DNA of 64,000 bases from Sarcocystis neurona (Eukaryota > Apicomplexa > Conoidasida > Eucoccidiorida > Sarcocystidae). Below, one piece after another: positions 1 through 10,799 of the stretch (positions are counted from its first letter, which is position 1; every line of letters begins with the position of its first letter). The notes beneath the pieces were generated by a model that ran no database searches, was not told where the DNA came from, and saw nothing but the letters and a program-made list of their open reading frames with translations. Location of the stretch: assembly GCA_000727475.1 (NCBI GenBank), contig KL647293.1:3856437-3920436 (forward strand). The letters are read 5' to 3'. The position numbers and the translations under genes were made by a program.

Positions 1-133
1 NNNNNNNNNNNNNNNNNNNNNNNNNNNNNNNNNNNNNNNNNNNNNNNNNNNNNNNNNNNNNNNNNNNNNNNNNNNNNNNNNNNNNNNNNNNNNNNNNNNN
101 NNNNNNNNNNNNNNNNNNNNNNNNNNNNNNNNN
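1..133. other. Assembly gap (N run) at window start
   Basis: Every base is N. The gap stops directly at a CTG tract, so it is probably a collapsed or unresolved trinucleotide repeat. Confidence 0.98.
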
Positions 134-345
134 TGCTGCTGCTGCTGCTGTGTGCTGCTGCTGCTGCTGTGCTGCTGCTGCTGCTGTTGTGCTGCTGCTG
201 CTGTTGTTGTGCTGCTGCTGCTGTGCTGCTGCTACTGCTGCTGTGCTGCTGTTGCTGCTGCTGTGCTGCTGTTGCTGCTGCTGTGCTGCTGCTCCTCCTG
301 CTGTGCTGCTGCTGTTGTGCTGCGGCTGCTGGTGCTGCTCCCTGT
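134..345. repeat. Compound CTG array interrupted by TG dinucleotides
   Basis: Blocks of four to six CTG (or TTG) triplets are separated by an extra TG, giving a higher-order unit of about 17 bp. Since the unit is not a multiple of three, each block moves to the next reading frame, so a + strand translation cycles through Leu, Cys and Ala runs. On the - strand this reads CAG. Any protein reading here is unreliable. Confidence 0.9.
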
Positions 346-390
346 CGCCGCAGCGGCCCTTGCGTAAGCCAGTGGCGACGCCTGTACCTG

Positions 391-1190
391 TTAGATGGGC
401 AGGAGCAGGGGAGTGCTGTCGGTGGCTTCCGCGGTGGGACTCTGCTGCGCCTTCATCGCCTCGTTTGTTGCTGAGCCTCTCCTTCCCTCTGTCTGCCGCA
501 TGGCGCTCGCTTCTCCCGCCCTTTCCTGCTGCTGTCTTTCTGTCTGCTGCACCGCCAAAGTCCAGGTCAGCAGCACTCGCCGCAGCAGAAGACGGCGTGA
601 GAGACCGCGAAGAAGAGTTTCCTGCGCGGTGATGCCTGCTCCTGCTTCTCCTGCGGCTGTCGTTTTGCTTCCCGCCCGCCATACTTTTCAGCAAGTCGCT
701 AGCTCCCGGCCCAGCCTGCTGCTCCTGCTCCTGCTGCTGCTGGTCCACCTTGCCTGTCTCGGCTGCTCCGCGGCCGCTAAACTGCTGCTGCCTTCGACGC
801 TCTCCCCTCTGGCTTCTGTACCCTCTTGCCGTCCTGCTGCTTCCTGATGACCTGCCAGTTTCTCTCCTCCCCTCCTGGTCCTCCGCCGACTGCTGCTCTT
901 GCTTTCCTCTTCTGTCTGTTCTCCCCCGCCTCTTCCTACGCTGCTCGGCGGCACTGCTGCTGCTGCTGCTTCGCTTCTTTTTCTGCTGTTGGCTTCACCT
1001 CATGCTGCTCCTGAAGTGTAGCTCCTTCCCGCTGTCCGTCGTGGTCTGCTGCTGATACCGCTGCTCAGTAACACACGTTCTTCGCTTCTCTGCTGCCAGA
1101 GTCGCTGACGCGACCAGAGCAGCAAACGCAACAGCTCCCCCTTCCCCTCCGCTTCTCTTCTTCTACCCCCACCAAAATGCTCCTGCTGCA
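391..1190 (-). CDS. Possible CAG-sense coding stretch, product unknown
   Basis: The - strand carries CAG-type triplets and open, hydrophilic, Ser/Glu/Arg/Gln-rich frames (for example 688-954 and 391-576, the latter ending in a stop after a Pro/Leu-rich tail). The + strand frames are Leu/Cys runs, which is unlike a real protein. No domain is recognised, no start can be chosen and splice sites are not resolved. It could be exons of a gene whose 5' part lies further right, or merely open repeat sequence. Confidence 0.2.
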
Positions 1191-1256
1191 CCTACTGCTG
1201 CAACTGCACCTACTGCTGCAACTGCACCTTCTGCTGCAACTGCACCTACTGCTGTT
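1183..1256. repeat. 18-bp minisatellite (CTGCTGCAACTGCACCTA type)
   Basis: Four consecutive near-identical 18-bp units. The unit is a multiple of three, so it would encode a six-residue repeat (Ala/Val/Gly-rich on -, Leu/Gln/His-rich on +). Confidence 0.85.
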
Positions 1257-1900
1257 GCTGCAACTACTGCGACTCTTCCACGTTTGCTGCTGCTGCTTTC
1301 CTGGCAGAGGCTGGTGCTGCTCCTGTGCCAGAAAGGTGCGTATCTTGCAAATATTCCCGTCGCTGTTGTCCGGAATCCTGCTGGTGCTGTGCGACCGGCT
1401 GCGGCTCTGATCGCCAGGGGGGGGCTCGCTGCTGCTGCCGGTGCAACCCGCTGATCCCAGCTGCTGCTGTCTGCTGCTGCGATCAGCGGCGGCAGCACAC
1501 CACTGCAGCGCAGCAGCAGAAAACCCTTTATACCCACTGCACTGGCGGCTCCACGTGCAACACCAGCAGTAGCAGACGCAGCAGTAACAGGGAGAGACGA
1601 TTCGACAGCAGAACCGGCAGAATGACGCAGATTCTTGTACAAGAAGACGAAGAGAAGACGGGAAAACTCAGGCGCACAGGCAAAGGCGCTGCAGCACTTC
1701 TGCTGCACGCCGCAGTCACAGCAGCAGCTCTCTGCCCCCGGCGGCAACAGTCACAGCAGCAGATTTTGCAGAGGCGGCTGCGGCGGAACTTCCTCCTCTG
1801 CAGCAACACCAGCAGCGTCTTCTCGGGGCTCCCGACTCTTCCTTGGCAAACAAGCTGCCGCAGCCGCTGCTGCCGCATCTGCCAAGCCTGCGTTTAAGTC
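1257..1900. other. Mixed CTG/CAG-rich sequence without an assignable gene
   Basis: The + strand changes from CTG-rich to CAG-rich near 1.5 kb, so the strand polarity of the triplets flips inside this block. Several frames are open on both strands (for example + 1325-1897 and - 1163-1747), each shadowing the other. I recognise no domain and cannot choose between them. Confidence 0.4.
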
Positions 1901-2400
1901 CAGCTGCATCCGTGCTGACGTACCATACATTCACACACACATCTATGTCTCTCCAACTCTTTATACATACAAATATATGTATATATAGAGAGATACAGAC
2001 AGATACATATGTGTACATGTACATAGATATATATATAGATATGCGTATAGACGTAGCTGTATATTTAATTATGTCGAGACAAACTTGACAGACAGGAAGG
2101 CTGCAAGAAGACTCAATGCTGCTGAAATGCCGTTGTGGGACGTCAACGTGCAGCACGGTGAACGTACACCGGAAGACGAAAGAGCGCTGGGCGCGCCCTG
2201 CCTGTGAAGACAAAATGTTCGCTCGTCCCAGGCTGCACGCATGCATACACACATGTATTTCTAACTAGCACACATCTATATACATATCAGACAGGTACGG
2301 AGGGGCGTCCTCACGCATGCATATACATATACATATGTAGAAGAAGTAAGTGATGAAGCAAGAATGTATGTGTATACGTGGGTCTGTGTATGTACAGGTA
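1900..2400. repeat. AT/GT microsatellite spacer
   Basis: Alternating purine-pyrimidine DNA (tatata, acatac, gtgtat) with no coding-like frame. Confidence 0.7.
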
Positions 2401-4640
2401 CGGCTGCTGCAGCAGGAGAGGTCGTAAGGAGACCAGGCGTAGACACAGGACCCTGCTGCGGGGAGTGCCACTGCTGCTGCTGTTGGAGAGAGAGATAGAG
2501 AGAGAGCAGGAGGAGGCAGTGCTGCAGCTGCTGCAGCAGCAAACACGAACAGAAGAGAGCGGCCGCTGTTGCAGAGCGAAGACTTGCTACGGATTCCTAG
2601 GTGTGTGCAGCTGCATCAGCGGAAAGTGCTTCAGCGGAAGAGCTCCTGCTGCAGCAGAGAGGAATGCTGCGTCGAAAAGAAGTTGCGGTTTTTACAGGTC
2701 GGACGATAGGTGGTGACCCACTGGAAAGGAAGCGACCTGCTGGACTTCTGCCGAATAAAGGAAAGTTTCTGCAGCAGGCAGTGCTGGTGAGAACTTCCTG
2801 CTGCAGTTAGTGAGGAGGTGGTGCTGCTACTGGAGGAGAAAAAGAAGCAGCGGCACTGCAGGAGCAAGAAGCAGCGGCACGCCGCAGCAGTGCAGCAACA
2901 TGCAAAGACGGACAGGGAAGACTGTGCCAGCGACAAGGCGGGGCCGACTGCAGCTTGGCGAGTGAGACAAATGGCGCGGCACGAGGCAGCACCAGCAGGT
3001 CGCCTTCTCGAGGCAGAAACGACATGCAGCCGGTGTTGCAGCAGTGGCAAAGTCTAACAACCCCAGAAGCGGTGGGACCAAGTGGGGCAGTGTGCAGGGA
3101 GCAAGAGGATGCTGCTGCTACTCTGTAGACAGAGAGAGAGATCTGTGCAGCGGAGCGGAAGGAGCAGCAGCAACAGCGCTAGGAGGAGTACGTGTGCGGG
3201 GACCCGATGCTTGCAGCGCTGCCGCAGGGTTAGTCCGCCCTCAGGAGGACGGCTTTTCAGGAGTGTTCGACGTGGAAACTAAAATTACATTTTTATGAGA
3301 GAGATGTGTCTGGCGCATGCCACTGCGGGCGCTGCTTCACGGCTGCTGCAGCATCACCTCTTTTTCACAGGAAAAAAAAGCAGCCCTGTCGCGGTTGCCG
3401 CTGCTGCCCCGCGTTGTGTTACTTTGCAACTGGTGCACCGTGTTGCTGTTTCTGCTGAGGAGAACGTAAGTTACACGAGACAGCGGCGAAGGATGCCTGC
3501 GCTGCTGTCGACCAGCCTTTCTCGGTATTTGCTAGAGAGGAGCTACTGCCGCTGTTGCTGCCGCCGCGGCTGTTGCTGCCGCCGTCGCTGTTGCTGCCGC
3601 ACTGGCGCAGAGGACGGAGCCACCCTCCCACGGAGGAGTAATCTGCACTCGCGTAGCAACAGCAGCAGCACAGACGATGACACGGAAAAGAGAACAAAAC
3701 AGCGCCACCGCGGCAGCAGGCGGGACTGACACAGAGAAATCAAAAGGCAAAAGCAATGTGCCACTGCTTCTTCTTCTGCGCGACAGGTCTTCTTGCTTTT
3801 TAAGTGCTGCTGTTGCTCTGTGCCGCAGCCACCATCGGCCCGATGCACCTCGTACTACCGCTCCTGCTGCTGCTGCTGCATGCGCACCTGCCACACGGCA
3901 GACGATGACAGTGCGCACGAGCACCGGCCTCAGCACTAACCGCTTTGCCGCCAAGCAGGGCCACGCGACGGACGCAGGAAGGAGCAGCAGCAGCCGCCTT
4001 GCACACTTCCCCGCTGCCCAGGCCGCTCCCGTGACGCAGTCTGCTGACCATCTGTTCACGTGTCCGAAGACGACTACTTACGAGAGGAGAGAAGACACAT
4101 CATCTGTACAAAAAGATCCCCTGTTGTTGATCAACCACGTTCGACTATAAAATGTAGACCGCAGAAGGACACCGCGTGAAAGCTCTCGTGATGTCCACTA
4201 AGTGCGCAGCATGTTGGAGTCTCCTCGCTGATCCTTCGCGTGAAATCTGATCAGTATAGTGGAACCAACCCTAGCCAGCACATGCCGTGTCGGCGCAGCA
4301 GCAGCGAAAGCCGCAGAGTATTTACAAGAGTGAGAGGCGGTCGTGTTGTCGCTGAAGGACAAGCTGCTAATGCGCTGCGTCAGCAGTGGCAGCAGCAACA
4401 GCAGCAGAGCACATTGTGGTGTGGTGTGCATCCGTCGCTGAAAACAATACTGGGCGCCGACCAGCAGGTGCCGCTGCTGTTGCTTCAGAAGTGATGTCAG
4501 ATGGTACTCCAGCAGAAGAAGACAGAGCAGCACACGGGCTTCCCAGTCAACAGAACTTTCCTGTTGCCATATACGTAGCATCACGATTTCCGCTAAATAC
4601 CACGTAGAGCTTCGTCCCCGAGGCGTGTATCTCCCGGCGC
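2400..4640. other. Trinucleotide-rich region with short coding-like frames
   Basis: Triplet repeats of both polarities alternate here. Frames that look more protein-like than their shadows are + 2818-3057 (charged, Lys/Gln/Arg-rich, following a plausible acceptor after a ctgctgcag), + 3044-3298, and + 3677-4150 (Thr/Ser/Ala-rich). None has a recognisable domain, a convincing start or clear splice sites. They may be exons of one + strand gene or open repeat DNA. Confidence 0.3.
3551..3604. repeat. 18-bp minisatellite, three units
   Basis: Three consecutive 18-bp units beginning gctgttgctgccgc, differing only at the last four bases. On the - strand it reads as Gln/Arg triplets. Confidence 0.85.
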
Positions 4641-5100
4641 ACTCTCAATATTTGAAGTTCCTGAGTTTTCGGGCCCTGTGTGCTTGCTGCAGTTGATGCT
4701 GGTCATGTTGCTGCGCTGGTGCTTCTGTTGTGCTACTTTGGCTGCGGCTGCTGCCATCCTACTATTCTTCTTGCTGTTGCTGCCGCTGCGTCTGATGCTG
4801 CTGCTTCTGTTGCTGGGGGCGCCGCTCTTGCGGCGTATCTTGCTGGTAGGGCTACTGCTGCTGTTACTCCTGTTGCTGCTGCTGCAGCTCCACGGACGCC
4901 TGCCGGCCTTGCTTGTTCAGCTGCCCCTGCAGCTCTCGTCCTTTGTCTGTGGGCTGTGCTGATCCTCGCTGTTGCTGGTTCTTCTTGGATGCTCCTGTTT
5001 TTGCAATTGCCTTCTGGCCGGTACAGGCTTCCCCGCTGCCCTGCTCGCTTTCATCTAAAGCAGCAGGCCGCTGGGGCTGCAGCTGCTGCTGCAGCTATAA
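4640..5100. other. CTG-rich tract on the + strand
   Basis: Dense CTG/CTT triplets on +. The + frame 4680-5135 is an Ala/Leu-rich hydrophobic stretch and the - strand is CAG-type. It is followed at once by microsatellite DNA. By the exon/intron polarity seen in the two assembled genes this could be a + strand intron or a - strand exon. No product can be named. Confidence 0.35.
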
Positions 5101-5244
5101 GCAAATACACATACAATACAATCAAGCATACATGAACATATATATATGTAGATACGCGGATATGGTATGTATGTCTGTATGCATATGTGCACGTATACGG
5201 TCTTCTCTTGTGCGAAGGTCGTCCACTCGGCATTAGAAGAACTT

Positions 5245-5487
5245 GAGATATCCGGGGCGTGAGAGTCTATTATATTGATGCCAGTGTTTCCTGTGCAGAA
5301 GTAGGAGACGTCCTCTGGGTGTGAGGCTCCATCTTTATTTCAGTGTTTCCTGTTGAGAATGCTCGTGAGATATCCTGCATGTGGGAAGCTATTATCTACG
5401 TTCCACTATTTAGTGTGCCAGAGTACGAGATAGTCTGAGTGTGAGTGGCTATTATTTTGATTTCAGTATTCACTGCGTACAAGAGCG
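5245..5487. repeat. 60-bp degenerate tandem repeat, four units
   Basis: Units start near 5245, 5305, 5367 and 5427. Each has the order GAGATA/GAGACG, a TGTGRG segment, CTATTAT or a variant, then TTCAGTRTTTCCTG or a variant. Spacing is 60, 62 and 60 bp. It lacks CAG and AT dinucleotide runs and so differs from the other repeats here. Confidence 0.85.
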
Positions 5488-6766
5488 TATAACCTGGCGC
5501 CCGCCTTCTGGAAACACTCACACCCTCCGCATAGAAGTTCATGTTTTCACACACCAGCATGAGGGAGAGTTGTCCACTATTTTAGGTGTGTTGTACGACT
5601 TTTTGACCGTAGAATTTCTAGTGTAATGCACGATTTCTCCTGGTTCGGCGTACGCAGCCGCGAAAATGGTATCTGGGAATGTGGCACCTTATCTTGGTGC
5701 GCGCCTGCAGTGGTTGTGGTCCGTTGTTTTACGTCTGTTGCCTTGATGTAAAAATCTTTCATCTGCCTCTATACTCTGTCTACCGGTGAATGCGGAGGTG
5801 CTGGCGTAAGACGTTCCAACCACCCATTTATGGTGTATGCACATGTGAAGTGGAAGGCCACATTTTAAAAGTCGTGGGTGGAGCTTGCTTCGAAGACGGG
5901 GGGAGAAAAAGAGTCTCCTATATCGCCAGTGCGGCATATGCGGTACAGTTGCAGATGGTCACACAGAACTCAAACACCGTATCAAGTGACAATGCGTCTA
6001 TTCGTAAGGGAAAGAACAAGTGTGTGGGTCTGTGTGTGTGTGTGTGTTCTTTTTTTGACCTCCGTGTGTACATCTCCCATGTTCAAGAGAAGGTTAGAGA
6101 GTCCAGCGCGATGTCACCTCCCAAATGCATGTGTTCCTCGAAGCGGAGGAGAAACACCTGATAAGCGACAGTATCTCTGTGTGAGCTACATCTACGTGAA
6201 CCTTATGATGCCAGTGCTGGTATGCGCAAATATTCCTACGCAGTTTACACAAATGGGATTTTCCTTGTATAGGACCGCTGCTGTGCTGCAACACTTTCTC
6301 TAGGTAGAACGTACAGATGTAGTCTTTCTACCAGACTGCGGGATATCGTTTCCTTTCATCTATGATACATGAAAATACGTATATGTATAGGTACGTCACG
6401 CATGTAAGACGGCTGTTGTGTTATCGCCTCTGCATACAACGCACACGTATATACACACATGCAGAACCCCACAAATGTTTCATGCAGATGCACGAACACT
6501 ACACCAAGCCGTTTTACTTGGTATGTCTATCTATTGTTCATCGAAGCAGAAGGTGAAACGGCTCGACAGAAGCTGAGTACGTGTGTCTGACGCGGCACCT
6601 TGCATTTGAGACGCCTCTCTCTATATGTTGCATATGCGTCTATGTTGTTGCGGAGAAAGACAGCGAGTAGAAGGAGTGCGAAGGTACTTCACTCTCTCTC
6701 TAAATGTATACACAATCACGTGCGTATGCCACATGTACATAATAAAAATATATGGTGTAGGTGTAC
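5488..6766. other. Gene-free stretch of unremarkable composition
   Basis: Little simple repeat except a short GT run near 6.03 kb. Open frames such as + 5790-6161, + 5878-6303 and + 6600-6875 are short, without domains or convincing starts. Nothing recognisable. Confidence 0.5.
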
Positions 6767-7294
6767 TTACGCACCTGCACATAAGTACTGTGTTGCAGCA
6801 CGTAATCCGGCGCCATTGCTGCTCCAAACCTTCGCTGCCCTGCATCTCTTCAAACATCCCGTTGTTTCCGCGTGAATACTCCGGAATATACACCTCCCCT
6901 CTGCGGCTCGTAGATGTCCTGTTCGTGTAGCCCCTAGTTGCTGCTGTAGTTGCTGCTGCTCATCAGGCGGCTGACTGCTGCTGCCGCTGCTGCCGTGATG
7001 GCTTCTGAATCTCCTGCTACCTCTACGTGTGTACCTGTGTGACCCTACGGTCTCTGTTGCTGCCGCCCAAAGCGTGTGCGTGGGGGTGCTTCTGCTGCAT
7101 ACAGTGCCGCTCCTGCGGCCCACAGCTTTGCTGCAGCGGCCTACCGCCCTGCTGCTGCGGCCCGCGGTCCTGCTGTTGCGGCCCACCGTCGCGCTGTTGC
7201 GGCCCACAGTCCTGCTGTTGCTGCTCGCACTGCTGGTAGTGCTGCTGCTGCTGCAGCACGCGCCAGCTCGTCTGGCTGCCCGTCGGCTTTCCAT
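6767..7294 (-). CDS. Hypothetical Ser/Arg/Gln-rich protein, 175 codons
   Basis: An ATG-started open frame on the - strand. The N-terminal half is a repeat-derived Ser/Arg/Gly-Arg segment overlapping the 21-bp minisatellite. The C-terminal third (from about residue 105) is non-repetitive and protein-like, with a short Gln-rich helix-like segment followed by mixed charged and hydrophobic residues to the stop. An alternative - frame (7023-7259) reads the same array as a seven-residue Pro-Gln-Gln repeat, so the true frame over the array is uncertain. No family is recognised. It may be an exon of a larger - strand gene that includes the candidate exons up to 9.2 kb. Confidence 0.35.
   Translation of the reverse strand: MESRRAARRAGACCSSSSTTSSASSNSRTVGRNSATVGRNSRTAGRSSRAVGRCSKAVGRRSGTVCSRSTPTHTLWAAATETVGSHRYTRRGSRRFRSHHGSSGSSSQPPDEQQQLQQQLGATRTGHLRAAEGRCIFRSIHAETTGCLKRCRAAKVWSSNGAGLRAATQYLCAGA
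7116..7220. repeat. 21-bp minisatellite, five units
   Basis: Five consecutive 21-bp units beginning cggccc/cggcct and ending ctgctg/ctgttg/ctgcag. As 21 is divisible by three, it gives a seven-residue peptide repeat in every frame, for example the pattern GPQQQDR on the - strand. Confidence 0.9.
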
Positions 7295-7514
7295 GCGTCG
7301 ATTGCCCCTGTGGGGAACGGCTGTCGTGTAGCTGCTATCGGTCTGCGCGCGCTAGGTGCGGCGGCAGAGCTGTTTATCTCCGGAGCAATACACATAGATA
7401 GACACAGAAAGCTCGACAAAGAAAGATATAGACCTCAGCGTGATCAGATTAGCCCGGTCGTCGATGAAGATTAGACGTGGTGCTGTTGGCGCCTTGTGTG
7501 TGGTGGCCCACACA

Positions 7515-7741
7515 CTATGAAACCTGCGGCAGCGCCACTACCCTACGAACGGCTGCAGTAGGAGGGATCCGGAGGTCTACAGATGCAGGGACGGGGGGCG
7601 CAGCACGTCTAGCAGCCGCACACGAAAGGTCTGCAGCAGCGCGGTGAAGCACCGCCAGCAGAGAAGCTCCTTTCGAGAGTTGCCGCAACGCATTTGCAGC
7701 AGCAGAGCCACCTGCTGCAGCACACACGGTAGCTTGTCGGG
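7515..7741 (-). CDS. Candidate exon, Ala-rich hypothetical protein, ends in stop
   Basis: On the - strand an acceptor-like ...catcatag precedes 7741, and the following frame (phase 1) is open for 74 codons to TAG at 7515. The peptide is an Ala-rich mixture with regular helix-like hydrophobic spacing (for example NALRQLSKGASLLAVLHRAA) rather than a pure triplet run. No domain is recognised. The terminal PQVS-stop could instead hide a donor at the GT of the Val codon. Confidence 0.3.
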
Positions 7742-7952
7742 CTATGATGCTCAATCTACACAACAACAATGAGCCGCATGCAGACTCAAGACACGTACGG
7801 ATTACAACACAGAGTAACATATCGCTTCTCCATACATACATATATGTAGTCTTCGAGGACATCTGTAGTGTTGCAGCCACCCTCCTGATTCATTTAAATT
7901 TGTGGGGTCTGGTACCTCTGCCTTTCTGCCATCGGAAACCGGCCAGATCTCG

Positions 7953-8387
7953 TTAGGATCCATGCGTTGCGCAGGCTTCACTGACGGTCTTCAAGTGGCA
8001 TCCTCCACGAACAAGTACGTACGCAGCAGCAGCGGCAGTAGTAACAACCATTCCTGCAGCAGATCGCCCTCTCTCTCTTCCCTGAGGAAATGAACCACCT
8101 CCACATTTCTTTTCCATCTTCACGCTTCGGCGTATCCATTCGTCCATATACATGCAGATATAAATATAAATATATATATATATATATGTGTGAATATCCG
8201 TAGCTGGCAAGGCGGGGTCAGTGGCTGCACCTAGATCTATCAGTACATGTATATGTACGTACTTACGAAATACCAAACTCTGTGTGTCCGTCTGTGGGAG
8301 TATTGTCTCTAAGTTTCGAGACCTGCGCAGCCGGCCGCACGAATGCTTGGTGCCCGTCATATTAGCGAGAAATGTACGTCGCCCCAT
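7953..8387 (-). CDS. Two candidate coding patches either side of an AT microsatellite
   Basis: A - strand frame opens at an ATG (8387) with about 60 non-repetitive residues, runs through an alternating AT microsatellite (8159-8190), and ends with another protein-like patch (7953-8100, containing GMVVTTAAAAAYVLVRGG) before the stop. The microsatellite in the middle makes a single continuous coding exon unlikely. Two exons with an intron between, or chance frames, are both possible. Confidence 0.22.
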   Translation of the reverse strand: MGRRTFLANMTGTKHSCGRLRRSRNLETILPQTDTQSLVFRKYVHIHVLIDLGAATDPALPATDIHTYIYIYIYIYICMYMDEWIRRSVKMEKKCGGGSFPQGRERGRSAAGMVVTTAAAAAYVLVRGGCHLKTVSEACATHGS

Positions 8388-8575
8388 TCACCTTAAGGAT
8401 CAACGTACATATTTTGTACGTGGAGGGAAGGAGGCGAATACTGACGAGTTGATACAGTTCTTCTCATGGACAGAAAGAATATATTGTTGGCGACCCTCAC
8501 AAGCAGACAACAGCGACCCTCACTGCCGCCGTGTGTGTGTGTGTGTGTTATTTTGCTCTCCCCTCTGCATCATTC

Positions 8576-8911
8576 TTAGCCGAGGTCCACATTTGTAGTA
8601 TTGATGTGTAAAAGTCCCAAGAGGAACACAGCAGCACCGCGCACACTACACCTTCTCTCTTCTTCTATATCTGTTAGCGACAGGGTTCTGCAGCACATTT
8701 CTTCTTGCTGCTGCTTTCGTACCGCCGCTAAGGATGCTGCTGCCGCCGCTGCTGCTCTAAAGTACCTGCTGCTGCTACTGTTCCACGTACTGCTGCTGGT
8801 GTGCAGCAGCCGTCCCTTTTGCACCTGCCGCGTCTCACCTGTAGCAGACCCGCACGAACACAGCAGCAGAGTCCGCAACAGCCCGGCGTTGCTGGGCTGC
8901 TGTCTTCGCAC
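8576..8911 (-). CDS. Candidate terminal exon, hypothetical protein
   Basis: The - strand frame ends with TAA at 8576-8578. The last 65 or so codons are strongly protein-like: an Ala run, then a charged helix-like stretch (AAVRKQQQEEMCCRTLSLTD) and a hydrophobic-polar tail. The + strand reading is Leu/Cys/Ser repeat. CAG polarity puts the sense strand on -. No start lies nearby, so this is probably the 3' part of a spliced gene whose upstream exon may be 9001-9198. Confidence 0.35.
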   Translation of the reverse strand: MRRQQPSNAGLLRTLLLCSCGSATGETRQVQKGRLLHTSSSTWNSSSSRYFRAAAAAAASLAAVRKQQQEEMCCRTLSLTDIEEERRCSVRGAAVFLLGLLHINTTNVDLG

Positions 8912-9000
8912 GTAGCTCCTGCTGCTGCTACAGCTGGCTCTACGCCACCGAGGCCGCGGCAGCCGTAGCCGTTGCTACCCATGCTGCTGCTGCCTTTACA

Positions 9001-9198
9001 CTAACTCCCGCGGCAGGCATTATTCTGTTTTTCGAGCTGCTGCTGCTCCTGCTTCTTCTCTCGCTGCTCCTGTACTTCCTGCTGCAGGAGCTCCTGCTGC
9101 AGCTGCTGCTCCCACTGCAGTTGTTGCCACAGCTGTTGCGCTGGGCCGGCAAACAACACGTCCTGCCGTATGTGCCTACTCCTGCTCCTGCTGCTTGT
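9001..9198 (-). CDS. Candidate exon, Gln/Glu-rich coiled-coil segment
   Basis: A 65-codon - strand frame without ATG, bounded by TAG on both sides. The peptide has regular Leu/Trp/Val spacing among Gln and Glu (QQLWQQLQWEQQLQQELLQQ) and would form a coiled coil. Because there is no start codon it must be an internal or terminal exon if real. No family is recognised. Confidence 0.3.
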   Translation of the reverse strand, partial: TSSRSRSRHIRQDVLFAGPAQQLWQQLQWEQQLQQELLQQEVQEQREKKQEQQQLEKQNNACRGS

Positions 9199-9319
9199 CT
9201 ACACTGCCGCTGCTGCTATAGCTGCTCCTGTTGCTGTTATACCACGGCGGCCGCGCTTCTGCTGCTGCTTCTGGTCACCCTTCCTTCTCTCTGCGGGAGT
9301 CCTGCTGCTGCTGTTGCTC

Positions 9320-9644
9320 TCCTAATATTTACAAAGAATGAAAAAGAATCATCCTTTTCTGTATAGTACCACGTGTTAAAAACACTTCCTTTCAGAACAA
9401 ACACAAATGTCTGCAACATATGCAGCCACCGACACGTACGCTTCCCTCTCCCTGTCAAACGTATACACATGTGCATGTATGTGCATGCATCTATATATGT
9501 GAGTACACAAATATATATATATATATATATGTCTGTGAAAAGTTGTTGTTGACTTCTCAGTGAATCACAGAAATAGTCATACACAAAGGAAAACTTACGT
9601 TTGCTTTCTATATCCGTGCATATGAACGAGTACGTACGTATATG

Positions 9645-9683
<39 letters not shown>

Positions 9684-9940
9684 GTCAGTACATCTATCCA
9701 TATGTGTATACATGAATACATTTCGTTGAAATCTCTGCTAAGTTCTTGAAGTCTCTGCGGCAGGACTCATTGACACGTGTACGCATATATATATATATGT
9801 AAGCATCTGTATGTGTGTGTGCACGCAGATATGTATGAATATATGAATATATGTGTGTATATATTGATGAATATGCGAGTATGTGGCTGTGCGTAGAATG
9901 CTTCGCTGTACGTGACTTCACGTATTTATATGGAATACAA
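9320..9940. repeat. Alternating AT/GT microsatellite spacer
   Basis: Several (TA)n and (TATG)n runs, for example near 9511-9530 and 9645-9680. No coding-like frame. Confidence 0.75.
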
Positions 9941-9950
9941 ATGAGGTCCC

Positions 9951-10792
9951 GTGAGGCTAACAGTAGCGGCCAGAGACGGGACAGCGAGGGAGTGTGGGGT
10001 CTGCCGGGGTGTACGTACACTGCAGCTGCATACGCAGACGCCATACTTGAAGCGGCAGCTTCCGCATGCAGGAGAAGCCCCGAAAACAGCAGCAGCAGCA
10101 GATCCAGCAGCACCTGCGCCCCTCCGGCAGCAGCAGCAGCAGCAGCGCGAGCAACAGCAGCCTGAAGCGGCTGCAGCAGCGGCCGCAAAACCAGCAGTCG
10201 TCCTAGCAGCAGCAGGAGGCGCGACAGAGAAAGCAGACGGCAGAACAAGCGGGCAGCAGCGGCAACAACGGCGGCAGCTGCAGTGTTGCCTGCACCTAAC
10301 AGAGGAGCACTCCCAGCACCAGTGACAACAGCAGCAGCCAAGGCAGCAGCAGCAGCAGCCCAGGCAACAGCAGCGGCAGTGGCAGCTGCAGCAGCAGCGG
10401 CGGCAGCAGTAGTGGCAGCAGCAGCAGTAGTGACAGCAGCAAACTCCGCAGCAGCAGCACCAGCTGTCGTCGCAGCAGCAGTGGCAGTAACAGTGGCAGC
10501 AGCAGTGTTTATGGGAGCGCTAGCTACTCCAGCAGCAGCAGTAGTACCTGCAGCAGGTCCCGTCCACGAATGTGGTAGCGGCAGCAGGTTCAACAGCAGC
10601 AGCGAGAGCAGCAGCACTCCGCGGGTTCTTGGCACTGGCGAGACGGTCGCAGGGTCAGGACGAGGAGCCACAGAGATAGCAGCAGCAGGAGACAGCAGCA
10701 GGGTCCTGCCACCAGGAAGAGGAGGAGGAGCAGGAGAGAATTTGCTTCAGCGGGAGTGCACCTGGCAGTCTAGCGACATGGTCTTCAAGTAG
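9951..10792 (+). CDS. Possible Ala/Gln/Ser-rich reading frames on CAG-sense strand
   Basis: Two overlapping + strand frames cover a CAG array: 9951-10325 (Gln/Ala-rich with a charged non-repetitive tail ending EEHSQHQ) and 10283-10792 (an Ala/Val run, then a Gly/Ser/Arg-rich non-repetitive part). The - strand reading (Ala/Leu, 9694-10671) starts with GTG and is less likely. It could be a + strand exon pair, or an intron of a - strand gene, since CTG on the sense strand is typical of introns here. No domain. Confidence 0.22.
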
Positions 10793-10799
10793 AAAAGGT

